64,000 bases of DNA, from the NCBI GenBank assembly GCA_009731375.1, contig BJOX01000271.1:107824-171823 (forward strand), given 5' to 3'. Within the stretch, counting starts at the first letter, position 1; the number at the start of each line of letters is the position of its first letter. Source of the DNA: Paulinella micropora. Taxonomy: Eukaryota > Cercozoa > Imbricatea > Euglyphida. Below, in pieces: positions 25,322 through 35,196 of the stretch. The translations under genes and the position numbers were made by a program. Below the pieces are notes generated by a model that searched no databases, was not told the DNA's origin, and saw only the letters and a program-made list of their open reading frames with translations.

Positions 25322-26062
25322 AGCAGTTCCGCTTCCACGTCGCCCTCAGCCACTTCAGTCGAATCTTCTGCAACGAGCTACGAGCATGACTCCTTCTCAG
25401 TCTGCATCGAGCTCAGCGAGCGCGACGGCTTCTCAGTCTGCGACGAGCTCGGTGAGCGTCACGACTTCTCAGTCTGCAACGAGCTCGGTGAGCGTCACGG
25501 CTTCTCGGTCTGCAACGAGCACGGCGAGCGTGACTCCTTCTCAGTCTGCAATAAGCACGGTGAGCGTGACTGCTTCACCGTCTGCGACGATGTCGGTGAG
25601 CGTGACTGTTTCTGGGTCTGCAACGAGCTCGGTGAGCGTCACGGCTTCTTGGTCTGCAACGAGCTCAGCGAGCGTGACTCCTTCGCAGTCTGCAATAAGC
25701 TCGGTGAGCGTGACTGCTTTTCAGTCTTCGACGAGCTCGGTGAGTGTGACGGCTTCTCAGTCTGCAATGAGCTCGGCGAGCGTGACTGTTTCTCAGCCTG
25801 CAATGAGCTCGGTGAGCGTCACAGCTTTTCGGTCTGCATCGAGCTCGGCGAGCGTAAGTCCTTCTCGGTCTGCAACGAGCACGGTGAGCGTGACTGCTTC
25901 TCGGTCTGCAACGAGCACGGTGAGCGTGACTGCTTCTCAGTCTGCAACGAGCTCGGCGAGCGTGACTGTTTCTGAGTCTGCAATGAGCTCGGTGAGCGTC
26001 ACGGCTTCTCCGTCGCGACGAGTTCAGTCAGCGACATGGCCTCTCCATCTGCGTCAAGCTTG
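25322..26062 (+). CDS. Exon with 36-bp coding minisatellite: 12-residue Ser/Thr/Val repeats
   Basis: After the acceptor ATCAAG the frame reads SSSASTSPSATSVESSATS, then shifts at about 25379 (two bases missing relative to the repeat). From 25386 to about 26020 it carries about 17-18 copies of a 36-bp unit encoding variants of SATSSVSVTASQ. A second shift near 26020 leads to ASPSASS and a GTGAGT donor at 26063. Such repeats form rigid, probably O-glycosylated stalks in algal surface proteins. With two frame breaks this copy may be inactive, or the reads may have collapsed within the repeat. Confidence 0.55.
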
Positions 26063-26090
26063 GTGAGTGTGGCGGCTATAATTATTTACT

Positions 26091-26112
26091 TAGTAATAAT
26101 AATAATAATAAT

Positions 26113-26146
<34 letters not shown>

Positions 26147-26268
26147 GTAATGATAATAATAACAACAACAACAATAGCAACAACAACAACAACAACAACA
26201 ACAATAACAATGATGATGATGATGAAATTGTTCATAATAATAACAACAATAATAATAACAATAATAAC

Positions 26269-26330
<62 letters not shown>

Positions 26331-26368
26331 TAATAATGTTATCTTATTATTACTATTATTTATTATTA

Positions 26369-26408
<40 letters not shown>

Positions 26409-26417
26409 TACTATTAC

Positions 26418-26486
<69 letters not shown>

Positions 26487-26498
26487 GATTATTATTAT
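26091..26498. repeat. (AAT)n / (ATT)n microsatellite at the host-viral boundary
   Basis: About 400 bases of AAT units switching to ATT at about 26340, with AAC and GAT variants. GC-rich DNA starts within 60 bases of its right end. Confidence 0.9.
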
Positions 26499-27222
26499 TC
26501 AGCCCAATGGCCTCAAGGCGTTAAACTGTGACGCCAACTCATAACCCTTTGGTGGTAGATGCTGGGGAGGAGGGTCGTTGCGCGCGTAAAAGATCTTAAA
26601 CGTCCCGGCCGCGCCTGCGCCCCCCTACCGACCCCTCCCCCCCTCCTCCCCTCCGTGCGCCCCGGCCGCAGGGGGCACCCCCCTCCTTGCACCCCCGGCC
26701 GCGGCGGCAGGCGTGGTTTTGCGTTTCTTGGGTGGCGGCTGTGCGGGCGCGTGTTCGCTAGACATCTGAGCGGGGACACTGGGTCGAAGACTGGAGTACG
26801 AATTCTGGGGGCTGCCGCCGGGGACACGGGCCGAGCGGGGGGGTGCGTGCGCGCGGGGCTGGTCGCGCGTGCCTCGGGACGCGCGTGCCTCGGGACGCGC
26901 CCCGTCGGTGGGGGGGGGCGCACAGAGCCCTCGCCCTGCCCGCGCGCGGGTCCCGGGCGCGTGTGCGGGCGCGGGCTGCCAGGGACGGTGGCGCGTGCCG
27001 GGGGGGGCGCCCCCGCCCCACACGGGGGGATGCACCCCTCCCCCCTCGGCGCGCGCACGGGGCGGCGCGTGCCGAGGCTAGGGGGCGCTCCCCCCTCCGC
27101 GCGCGCCGGGGGGGGGGGGGCGCCTTCCCCCGTTCGGTAGCCGTCTGGGCCCAGGGGGGGGCCCAGAGGGTTGCACAAAGTCGGTTCTGGCCAACCTCGT
27201 ACAGCGCCTAGCCGGCCTTCCC
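26499..27222. other. Start of the second GC-rich block; mostly low-complexity
   Basis: Composition jumps from microsatellite to very GC-rich DNA with G- and C-runs (for example 27108-27120). Long open frames on both strands are GC artefacts. One small candidate gene is listed separately. Confidence 0.5.
26625..26765 (-). CDS. Small basic candidate protein with an NLS-like PKKRK
   Basis: 46 residues from ATG 26765: MSSEHAPAQPPPKKRKTTP, then an Ala/Gly/Arg-rich tail. The PKKRK core looks like a nuclear localisation signal. It could be chance in GC-rich DNA; support is weak. Confidence 0.2.
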   Translation of the reverse strand: MSSEHAPAQPPPKKRKTTPAAAAGGARRGVPPAAGAHGGEEGGRGR

Positions 27223-29267
27223 ATGTTGCCCCTTCACCAGCCTACTACCGCGGCCGCCGGCGCCAACGTCCCTGCCGACGCCGCGCCGCCCGCGCCCACA
27301 CCCCTCGAGCAGGGCTGGGAGAGCCTCTTGCAGGGTGTCCTGGAGGAGCGTTGGTCCCCGGCACAGGCGCACAAGCTCCAGTACTACCTGCACAGCGGCA
27401 GCCTCGAGACCGGTGGTCTGCAGGTGTGGAAGACCCTGGTCGCTACCTTGCTCCCACGGCGCGAAGAGGAGGCGCTGCTGTTTTGCTTGCGCGCAGCACG
27501 CGCCAAGGTGCGAGACGCGATCGGTCTGCTGCGCGAGTGGAGCCAGGAAAAGCTGGCCGAGTGGGACGGCGCCGTGGCACTGGGTACGGAGCTGGGGCTG
27601 GCGGTGGTCCAGAGCCCGTGCAACCCGGCCGTGTGCCAGCAAGTGAAACGCTTCATCGACGGGGCACCGGCGTCCGAGCTCGGGAGAATGGCCTGCGCAC
27701 AGGCGGCGCCCGAAGTTTTCCTCGAACTGCTCCAGGGCCCCGACACCGAGCTGGCCGCCTCGGGCGGCCGGCTGCTGGCGCGCGTGAGGCTCAACAGCCT
27801 GTCGCCCATGGCGTTCGCCCTGGCCTGGCTGCGGCTGCTGGCGGTGGCGACACTGCTGTGGTCGAGGGCCCTGGCCAGGTCTGCCTCGGAGCGCACGCTG
27901 CGCTCCTTGCTGGCGGGCCTGCGGGCCCGGCGCGGCGCGGCCAGGAAGCGGGCCGCGTCCAGGTTCCCCTTGGAGCTGCTGTTGGCGGACATACTGGATG
28001 AATTGCGCGTGCCCCTGGCCGAGCCGAACGTGGCCGACGCACGCCGGGTGATAGCAATCCTGCGCGCCGCACTGCTCCAGTCGCAGCCCGAGGACTTTCG
28101 GCCGATCTTCCTGGACGCCGGGGCTTTGCTGCACTCTCGCAGCCTGGTCTGGCCGGTGGCGGCGGTCCTGCTGAGGTCCCCCTTGCTCTTGCACACTTTC
28201 CTGGGGCTGGGCACCCCGGTGTACCAGCCGCCCTTGCCCTTCGAACTGCGGAGCCAGACGGTGCTCGAAGTACTCTGCACGGGCTTGTGCGCCGAATACC
28301 CGTGCGTGAAGATGGCGAGCGAGGACTTTGCCGCGGTGTGGCTGATGCTCGATGTCCTCGCCCACTACGGCGCGGACCCGGCGTGCGAATGGCTCGGCGA
28401 GCAGAACGCCTACGCTGCGCAGTGCATGGGTGTGCGGTGGTGGCGCCTCAAGGCCCGGCTACGGGCCCGGGGGCTCCCCAGCCCGGCCTCGGCCGTGGAC
28501 CTGTTGCGGACCATCGAACGCGCCGCCCGGCTCATCGTCCACGAGCCCCCGGCCGAGCCTCAGCGCGACGAGCCCCCGGCCGCGCCCCAGCGCGATGAGC
28601 CTCAGCGCGACGAGCCACCGGCCGCGCCCCAGCGCGACGAGCCTCCGGCCGCGCCACCGGCCGCGCCCCGGCGCGACGGGCCGCCCGCCGTGCCGGGGGC
28701 CGCAGCGTCCTCCGAACCGCTGGGCTCGCTACTGCGCCGTGACCAGCCCTACCTCGCGCCGTCCCTGCCCGGGGGGGAGAATCCGCCGGGCCCGGCCCTG
28801 GGCGCGCTGCTGGAGGCAGGCGCCGGACAGGCCTGGCCCCACGGCTCCCGCGGGACGGACGGGGTCCTGGCGCAGCGCGAGACGGCACCAGCACCCGACC
28901 GGGCGCCGGCCGGCCGCGCCCCCAGCCCCTTGCAATCCGTGCTGGAGAGGGGCAAAAGGCTGCGCACCTGCAACAAGAGGCTGGCCCGCGAACAGAAAAG
29001 ATTACAGTCTGAGGTGGACAGGCTGACCTCCCAGCACGAGACACTTAGCCGCCGCGGCCAAAAGCTCCGGGCCGAACAGGCGGACTTGCTCGGCGCCCTC
29101 AAGGGCCTGCGGAGGGCACGGCTCGGGCTGGCCGCCGACGTCGCGGCCGCGCAGGCCACCCTACAGCGGCTGCGGCAGGCCGCCGAGCAGCAAGAGCCCC
29201 CGCGGGCTCGGACCTGTGACATTTGCGAAGAGGGCCCCCGGCCCCTGGTCGTGTTCGTCCCCTGCGG
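27223..29267 (+). CDS. RING-finger protein with coiled coil, cut by an assembly gap
   Basis: About 681 residues before the gap. Residues ~25-440 form an alpha-helical region without a recognised domain. Next comes a repeat of QRDEPPAAP units (28557-28690), then a coiled coil (about 28940-29200, RLAREQKRLQSEVDRLTSQH). The frame ends in RTCDICEEGPRPLVVFVPCG at the gap edge. C-x2-C followed by hydrophobics and PCG(H) is the start of a RING finger of the IAP/MDM2-like C-terminal type, so an E3 ubiquitin ligase is likely. The remaining zinc ligands should lie in the N run. Intron-free, strongly GC-rich, viral-type. Giant viruses often encode such ligases to redirect host ubiquitin. Confidence 0.6.
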
Positions 29268-29565
29268 NNNNNNNNNNNNNNNNNNNNNNNNNNNNNNNNN
29301 NNNNNNNNNNNNNNNNNNNNNNNNNNNNNNNNNNNNNNNNNNNNNNNNNNNNNNNNNNNNNNNNNNNNNNNNNNNNNNNNNNNNNNNNNNNNNNNNNNNN
29401 NNNNNNNNNNNNNNNNNNNNNNNNNNNNNNNNNNNNNNNNNNNNNNNNNNNNNNNNNNNNNNNNNNNNNNNNNNNNNNNNNNNNNNNNNNNNNNNNNNNN
29501 NNNNNNNNNNNNNNNNNNNNNNNNNNNNNNNNNNNNNNNNNNNNNNNNNNNNNNNNNNNNNNNNN
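29268..29565. other. Assembly gap (298 N) followed by a poly-G tract
   Basis: Ns followed by about 36 G (29566-29601). It removes the end of the RING gene. Confidence 0.95.
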
Positions 29566-29602
<37 letters not shown>

Positions 29603-29653
29603 GTTCGCCGGCCGGCGCCCAGGATTTACTTGAAGAAGCGCATGGACATTTAG

Positions 29654-31090
29654 TTACTTGGGGAATAGCTCAACGGTGTGGAACCTCTTCCCCAGCTTCG
29701 CGGTCTGCAGTGCCAGCGCCCCCCTTTGCAGGGCCAGCGCCTGCTCGTCCGTTGTATCCGGCTCGTAGTACCAGTAAATGTCCACCGGAACCAGGCCCTT
29801 CTCTTCTCTAACCCGGTCGAAGTCCGCCAGGAGCCGGTACCACTCCGGGTCCGGTTTCTCCAAGCACAAAGATAATTTCCGCAGGGTCGCGACCTCCGCC
29901 ACCAGCTCCACCAGGACGATCCCGTTGAACCAGCTAGCCTCTCTGCTTGTGCCCAGCGTCACGTCTAGCTCCTGCAACGGTGGCCGGAGCAATGCCCGCA
30001 GCTGGCGATAAGAGAGGTAGGTATAGTTTATCGTCAGGTGGGTTAGTGCTCGCATCCGCGGTATCGCTCCCTTGACCACGTCGAAGCCAGCGAGGCTGAG
30101 CTTCTTCACCGTCGCTAGGCGTGCCCAAGCGGTCGTCGACACCTCTATGCGCCGGTATCTTGACTGAGCGGTAACACCGGTGGCGCTTAAGGCTACCTCC
30201 CGCAGAGTGGTTGATCCTGGCGGGATGAACACGCACAAAAAGTCAGACAGCTGCACCAGCTCTGGACCCCGCGTCGCCAACGACAATACCTCAAGCTTCT
30301 CAAGCTTCTTCAGAGCGGGCCAGCCTTGAGCACCACCCTCGAGCATGCTAGGCATACCAAGCGCCGTCAGCCGGAGCTGGGTCAGCTCTCGGCAGAGCCC
30401 GACCCCCGCGTACAGTCTTGCCACCCGTTGCTGCTCTTGCCGGGCCTGGGCCTCAGTCCTTGGCCAGCCAGTAACCTCGAACTTGAACGTCTGCAGGGTT
30501 CGACGAGAGCAGGCGAGCGCTTCCTCCGCAAATTCACACATGGACTCGGTTTCCTCGCAGGCGAGGCACAGCTCCGACAACGGCTTGAACCTTTGGTCCC
30601 AGGAGGGTAGCCCGCCGCACGCACTCAGCGTCAGTGCGCCGCCCGCCGGGAGCTGCAGGAGCAGCCGCAGGGGGGGAGCTTGGCAATCCTCCAGCAGCAG
30701 CCTGCTGGGCCGTGGCAGTGCAGCTTTGTCGACTTCTGCTGGCTGATCTGGATATTTCTTCCAGTCTAGGTCCGAGAGGGTCAGTTCCTCCACGCTCGGG
30801 GGTGCTTGGTACCACCGCCAGGCAGGGGCGTCGTCGTAGCCGTAGTCTAGGTGCAAGCTACGGATTCGCAGCGAGGATAGCCGCGCCAGCTCCTCCTGGG
30901 TTGAGGCCTCGCCGATGCAGTTTATTCGCACCGAAGCGAGGGGGGGGCTTCCGCCGGGCCGGCGGTGTGCCACGTAGAGGAGCAAGCGGCAGTGTGCCAC
31001 GTAGAGGAGCAAGCGGCAGTTCCGGTCAAAGTTACGCGAGAAAAAGGACCACCGCGAGTGGTGCGCCAGCTGTGACCAAGGCACCTTGCC
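29654..31090 (-). CDS. LRR protein, possibly the 3' part of a larger LRR gene
   Basis: About 476 residues with no ATG at the start of the open frame; it opens directly after the TAG at 31091. The N-terminus (VPWSQLAHHSRWSFFSRNF) resembles the second half of an F-box. Then come irregular LRRs (VEELTLSDLDWKKYP, LTQLRLTALGMPSM, MRALTHLTINYTYLSYRQLR). F-box/LRR proteins select substrates for SCF ubiquitin ligases; that role here is inference. A perfect 27-bp tandem duplication (30966-31019) doubles the residues RLLLYVAHC/R. It is in the same frame as the upstream segment, so the TAG at 31091 may split one gene. Confidence 0.5.
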   Translation of the reverse strand, partial: GKVPWSQLAHHSRWSFFSRNFDRNCRLLLYVAHCRLLLYVAHRRPGGSPPLASVRINCIGEASTQEELARLSSLRIRSLHLDYGYDDAPAWRWYQAPPSVEELTLSDLDWKKYPDQPAEVDKAALPRPSRLLLEDCQAPPLRLLLQLPAGGALTLSACGGLPSWDQRFKPLSELCLACEETESMCEFAEEALACSRRTLQTFKFEVTGWPRTEAQARQEQQRVARLYAGVGLCRELTQLRLTALGMPSMLEGGAQGWPALKKLEKLEVLSLATRGPELVQLSDFLCVFIPPGSTTLREVALSATGVTAQSRYRRIEVSTTAWARLATVKKLSLAGFDVVKGAIPRMRALTHLTINYTYLSYRQLRALLRPPLQELDVTLGTSREASWFNGIVLVELVAEVATLRKLSLCLEKPDPEWYRLLADFDRVREEKGLVPVDIYWYYEPDTTDEQALALQRGALALQTAKLGKRFHTVELFPK

Positions 31091-33561
31091 CTACCTCTCG
31101 TCCTCGTCGTCCAAGGCGAAAATGTTGGTGCTATCGAACGTGAGCGTGACGTCAGCGGGGATGGCCAACGTAGTGTCCCACTTGAGCTCGTCTAGGCGCT
31201 CCAGGTACTCTAGTCGTTGCTGCTTAGTGGCTTCCCGGTCTCCCAGCTCTCGCATCCTTCGTTCTTCGAGTGTGCCAACCCCAAACACTGCCAGCAACAG
31301 CTTCATGCTTGTTTCCTTGGCCTCTGCCAGAGGGGTGCACAGGCTTCTGGGCCCGCCGCCGAACCACATGTACCGCTTACAGTCGCAAGATGAAGAGTCT
31401 GTTCTCGTAAGCCACACGGGGGTCTTGCTGTCTAGCAACTCTTGTAGCTGCGGCACGGAAAGCCTGCTCTTGTTGAATTCGAGCACCACCGCTGAGGGGA
31501 GCCGCTTCCGCTTCCTACGAGCATTGAGGGTGGCCAGAGACGTGATCCACTCATCGGACTCGCCATGAGTGCGCTTGCACAGGCGGAGCCTTTGTAGTCC
31601 CGGCAGCGCAGCTAGGCGACGCTGGACGAAGCTTTCGGTCAGCCAAAGACCCTCGTCGACGTCGAGCTTCTCCAGCTTACTTTCCCTCGTGGGCGCAAAC
31701 AGCTGCCGCTGCAGCTCGTAGCCCAGCCGGCCAAGGCGTACCAACCGCAGGCTCGATAGCTTCGGCGGTGTAGGAGCGTCGGAAAGACTGCCAAAGCCCC
31801 ATAGCGTTAAGCGGGTCAGGCTCGTCATTTGTGCCCACGCTGCCACGAGCTCGCAGCGCCGCGAAGATCTCGCTTTGTAGTCCCGGCAGCGCGGCTAGGC
31901 GACGCTGGACGAGGCTTTCGGTCAGCCAAAGACCCTCGTCGACGTCGAGCTTCTCCAGCTTACTTTCCCTCGTGGGCGCAAACAGCTGCCGCTGCAGCTC
32001 GTAGCCCAGCCGGCCAAGGCGTACCAACCGCAGGCTCGATAGCTTCGGCGGTGTAGGAGCGTCGGAAAGACTGCCAAAGCCCCCTAGCGTTAAGCGGGTC
32101 AGGCTCGTCATTTGTGCCCAGGCTGCTGAGTCGGCCACGAGCTCGCAGCGCCGCGAAGATCTCGCCAGGTGGATGGCTAGTTCTTCTAGCCCGCCCACTT
32201 GACACCAGCCTTGCAACAAGTCCAACAACCGCAGTTGACTGGAGGCCCCCCCTCCGGCTCCTTCCTCCTCGATGACGTAGATCCGCAGTCTCCGGAGGCC
32301 AGGCCAACAAGGCGGACGCTTCTGCTCAAGCAGGTCTGCCGCCGCGATAGATAGAGTGCAGGACTTATGTTTCTGGCAGGCGAGTCCCTCGGCAGTTCTT
32401 AAGCACCGCCGTGGCAGACGAGTAAGTATACCGGAGCACCAGGCTTTGCAGAGTCCCTCGGCAGTTCTTAAGCACCGCCCGGCATTCCCGTGCTTTGGCC
32501 TCGCCGAGAGTCAAGAGATCGAGGTTGAAGCGCGTTAATTCCTCCAGGCCGCCTAGCGAAGGCAGGCCGGCGTGGGACGAGGGCCTGAGCTCTAACTCCC
32601 TTACCTGCCGGGCTGCTTTTCCGGTGAAAAGGTTAGAAAACGGTATGTCGCCCCCCTCGTCTACATACGTCAACTGCAGCTTGGCCAAGCGGGGGTGCTC
32701 TTGCCAGAAGTCTGCAAAGCTGTACGGAGCCTCCTGTTGTCGCTGCTCCTGTTGTAGCGGATACCCGCTGAGCTGAAGTTGGGTGCAGCTGCGCGGGATC
32801 GAATTCCAGAGCAAGCCAAGCCTCGTCGGGTCTACCCACAAGAATTCGTCCTCGAAATGGAGACGCAAGCAGTCTACCTCAACGTTAGTTAGCCGACGCA
32901 GCAGTTCCTCCAGTTCCTCCGGTACCCCATCGAGCGCGGTTGGCTGCAAGCCGAGGGTGACAGAGCTGAGGGGGAGATTCGACAGCTCTTGTGCTTGCCT
33001 CCACTCGTGCAAGCGAACCAGCATCTCGACGTTGGTGCGGAAGCTCGTGGTGGCAAACTCCCAAACCCCATGGGTAGCTAGCCTGGGCCAGGCCTGAGCA
33101 AACAGCAGCTCCAGCAGCTCATGTCTTCCGTCGTCACCCGCTGGTATATCCTGGTCGTTGAATCGCAAGCAAAGACGGGACGGAATGTGCAGGTGCGCCC
33201 AGTCTCGGCGTGCCGCGTCCAGAGGTGATTTCCCTTTGTGCTCCACACGACCTCGCTGTAGTAGTTGGCGTAGGTCCGCTGGTGCGCCGTCTTTACAATC
33301 CAGTTTATTCAAGTAACGGTCGCCTTGGCCAAGCAGTGTGGCCCAAGCCATGTCCTCTTCCCAGTAGGACAGGCTCGACAGGCCCTGGTAGAGACTCGCC
33401 AGTGGGGTAGCGTTCCCCACAAAAGACTCGAGCTCTGTACCGAGCTCTCGCATCACCGTCTCCCCCGCTGCGCCGAACTCTCGCCTCACTGTGTCCCCCG
33501 GCGGAGACGATGGCCTCTGCTTGTCTTCTTCTTTGCCGCATACCGCGCACGGGCGCGACAT
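31091..33561 (-). pseudogene. LRR gene with N-terminal Cys pair, disrupted by tandem duplications
   Basis: The first segment (33561 to 32365, 398 residues) starts MSRPCAVCGKEEDK, a Cys-x2-Cys pair, and continues into LRR-like sequence (TQLQLSGYPLQQ, VRELELRPSS). It ends after a duplicated AVLKNCRGT motif (69-bp repeat starting at 32382 and 32451). The LRR reading resumes in another frame (to about 31874) and then in a third (31846-31091), because a 283-bp unit is tandemly repeated and 283 is not a multiple of three. All parts read the same way and carry LRRs (SLTRLTLGGFGSLSD), so this looks like one gene broken by replication-type duplications. Activity doubtful. Confidence 0.55.
31591..32164. 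repeat. 283-bp tandem duplication within the LRR gene
   Basis: 31591-31873 and 31874-32164 match almost base for base, with a few substitutions and about ten extra bases (CTGAGTCGG region) in the second copy. Out of frame (283 = 3x94+1). Confidence 0.9.
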
Positions 33562-33599
33562 GGCCGGCTGGCGTTGCTGGCAGCTGTTTAGCGCCTAGG

Positions 33600-33949
33600 G
33601 CGGACGCACCGGGTCACAGGGGCAGATGGGGGGAAGCAGGGAGAGAGAGGGGGGAGAGAGAAGAGAGGGGGCGGGGGAGCGGAGAGAGGGGAGTGAGAGA
33701 CAGAGAAAGAGCAAGGGAGGGACAGAGTCAACCTCTTCTGCTACACTACCCGTCGGGGTTGCCGGCCGGAGGCGTCTCGAGCAAGCATCGCTAGGGATTT
33801 AGGCTAGAAGGCAGTGCAGGCTTGACAGGCAGAGGCGGCCTCTTCTCCGGACCGAGGCCGGGCACGGGCAGGAGGTCCAGAGCGCCGCGTGGAAAGGGGC
33901 CGCCTCCCTTCCTCTGTGTGAGTGAGCGGAGGGGGAAAGGGGGGGAGGG
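33600..33949. other. Purine-rich intergenic DNA, no gene recognised
   Basis: GAGAGG-type tracts (33632-33725) and mixed GC-rich DNA. No supported feature. Confidence 0.5.
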
Positions 33950-34335
33950 TGCATGCTAACCTAGGTATGAGTTAGGGGGGGGGGGTACCATTAACTTGGA
34001 TGTGAGTCAGGGGGGTGGAGGTACCACCAAATTTGGTGTGAGCGTAGGGGAGGGTGTACCACCAAATTTGGTGTGAGCGTAGGGGAGGGTGTACCACTAA
34101 CCTCGGTGTGAGCGTAGGGGGTGGAGGCACACTAAGCTCGATGTGAGCGTAGGGGGTAGAGGCACGCTAACCTCGGTGTGAGTGTAGGGGGTAGAGGCAC
34201 GCTAACCTCGGTGTGAGTTAGGGGGGGGGACTACTAACTTGGGTGTGAGTCAGGGTGGTAGAGGTACCACTAACCTCGGTGTGAGCGTAGGGGGTAGAGG
34301 CGTGCTAACCTAGGTGTGAGTTAGGGGGGGGGGCA
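33950..34335. repeat. Minisatellite, about 40-bp unit
   Basis: About nine copies of a unit built on CTAACCTCGGTGTGAG, GTAGGGGGTAGAGG and a CAC or ACCAC link. Unit length varies with G-run length. G-runs of 8-10 occur at the ends. Confidence 0.85.
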
Positions 34336-34429
34336 CGGTGTGCGCTCCAGGGTATTGAGGGGGGGAGGGCGTCGGCTCCTTCCTCCCCGCGCCGGGGGCG
34401 GAGTCTCGGCTCGCGAGTGTGCACAAGCG

Positions 34430-34864
34430 CTAGGGGGCCGCGCTAGCAGGTCGCAGCTGCGCGGAGCGCGCCTCTGGGTAGCTGGTCTTGTCTCGCGCGG
34501 GGCCCTGGCGGACCCACCAGGGCAGGCCGGGCGCCCCGGCCGGCGGCGCGGTTGGTGGCGCGGCCGGCGGCGCGGGCCGGGGCGCTCCTCGCCAACCCTG
34601 CCAGCGCCGCGCCGGGCCCGGCGGCCCGGCTATACACCCGGTGAGGCATTTCGAGAGGCAGACGTGCGGCCGTGTCAGCAGGCCACACTCGAAGCACACG
34701 TCGGCAAAGCACCCCTTGTGCGGGCAGAGGTACAGCTCCGCTCGCCGGCACTGCGAGCACACCTCTAGCGCCGAGGCTAGCACGACACAGGCCCCCGTGC
34801 ACGCGGCGCACTGCACTTGTCTGGTCTGCTCCGCGGCGCCCCCTGCCTGGTCGGCCACCGACAT
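34430..34864 (-). CDS. Small Cys-rich zinc-binding protein
   Basis: 144 residues. The N-terminal 75 residues hold ten Cys and two His in paired spacing (CAACTGAC, CSQCRRAELYLC, CFADVCFECG, HVCLSKC), suggesting two cross-braced zinc sites like a compact RING, FYVE or B-box type fold. The rest is Ala/Pro-rich low complexity. No family can be assigned. It lies divergently about 330 bases from the secreted protein at 35197. Confidence 0.5.
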   Translation of the reverse strand: MSVADQAGGAAEQTRQVQCAACTGACVVLASALEVCSQCRRAELYLCPHKGCFADVCFECGLLTRPHVCLSKCLTGCIAGPPGPARRWQGWRGAPRPAPPAAPPTAPPAGAPGLPWWVRQGPARDKTSYPEARSAQLRPASAAP

Positions 34865-35196
34865 GAGCGAGAGCTTTTCTGTGCGGGGTGCCCGTGGGAC
34901 GACGACGACGCCGGGAGTGGCGCCAGTGCCGGGAGGGGGGGAGGCGTGGACAGCGGGGCCGCCTGGCCGCCCGCGCCGGCGTGGCCCAGGCCCGAGGGTG
35001 CCGGGCAGGGTGCCGGGCAGGGAGGCGAGGGGGAGGAGGGGAGGGGGGGGGCCGGGCAGGGGAAGGAAGCGGCGCCGCCGCCGCCTCCCCGCCGCCGCCG
35101 CCTGGGCTGGCTGTGCGCGTCGCGAGCCGCCCTTTGCAGAAAAGCCAGCCTAAAATTTGGTGGCCAGGGACAGCACACCCCGACCAAGCACTAGCC

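Noticed and set aside
25386-26066. CRISPR-like array in the 36-bp repeats
   Set aside because: The 36-bp unit repeats without spacers and encodes Ser/Thr repeats.
26513-27178. Long Pro/Arg-rich frames on both strands
   Set aside because: Low-complexity GC artefacts with no domain; both strands are open equally.
33950-34335. CRISPR-like array
   Set aside because: Units are adjacent and degenerate with no unique spacers of constant length, in eukaryote-type DNA; it is a minisatellite.
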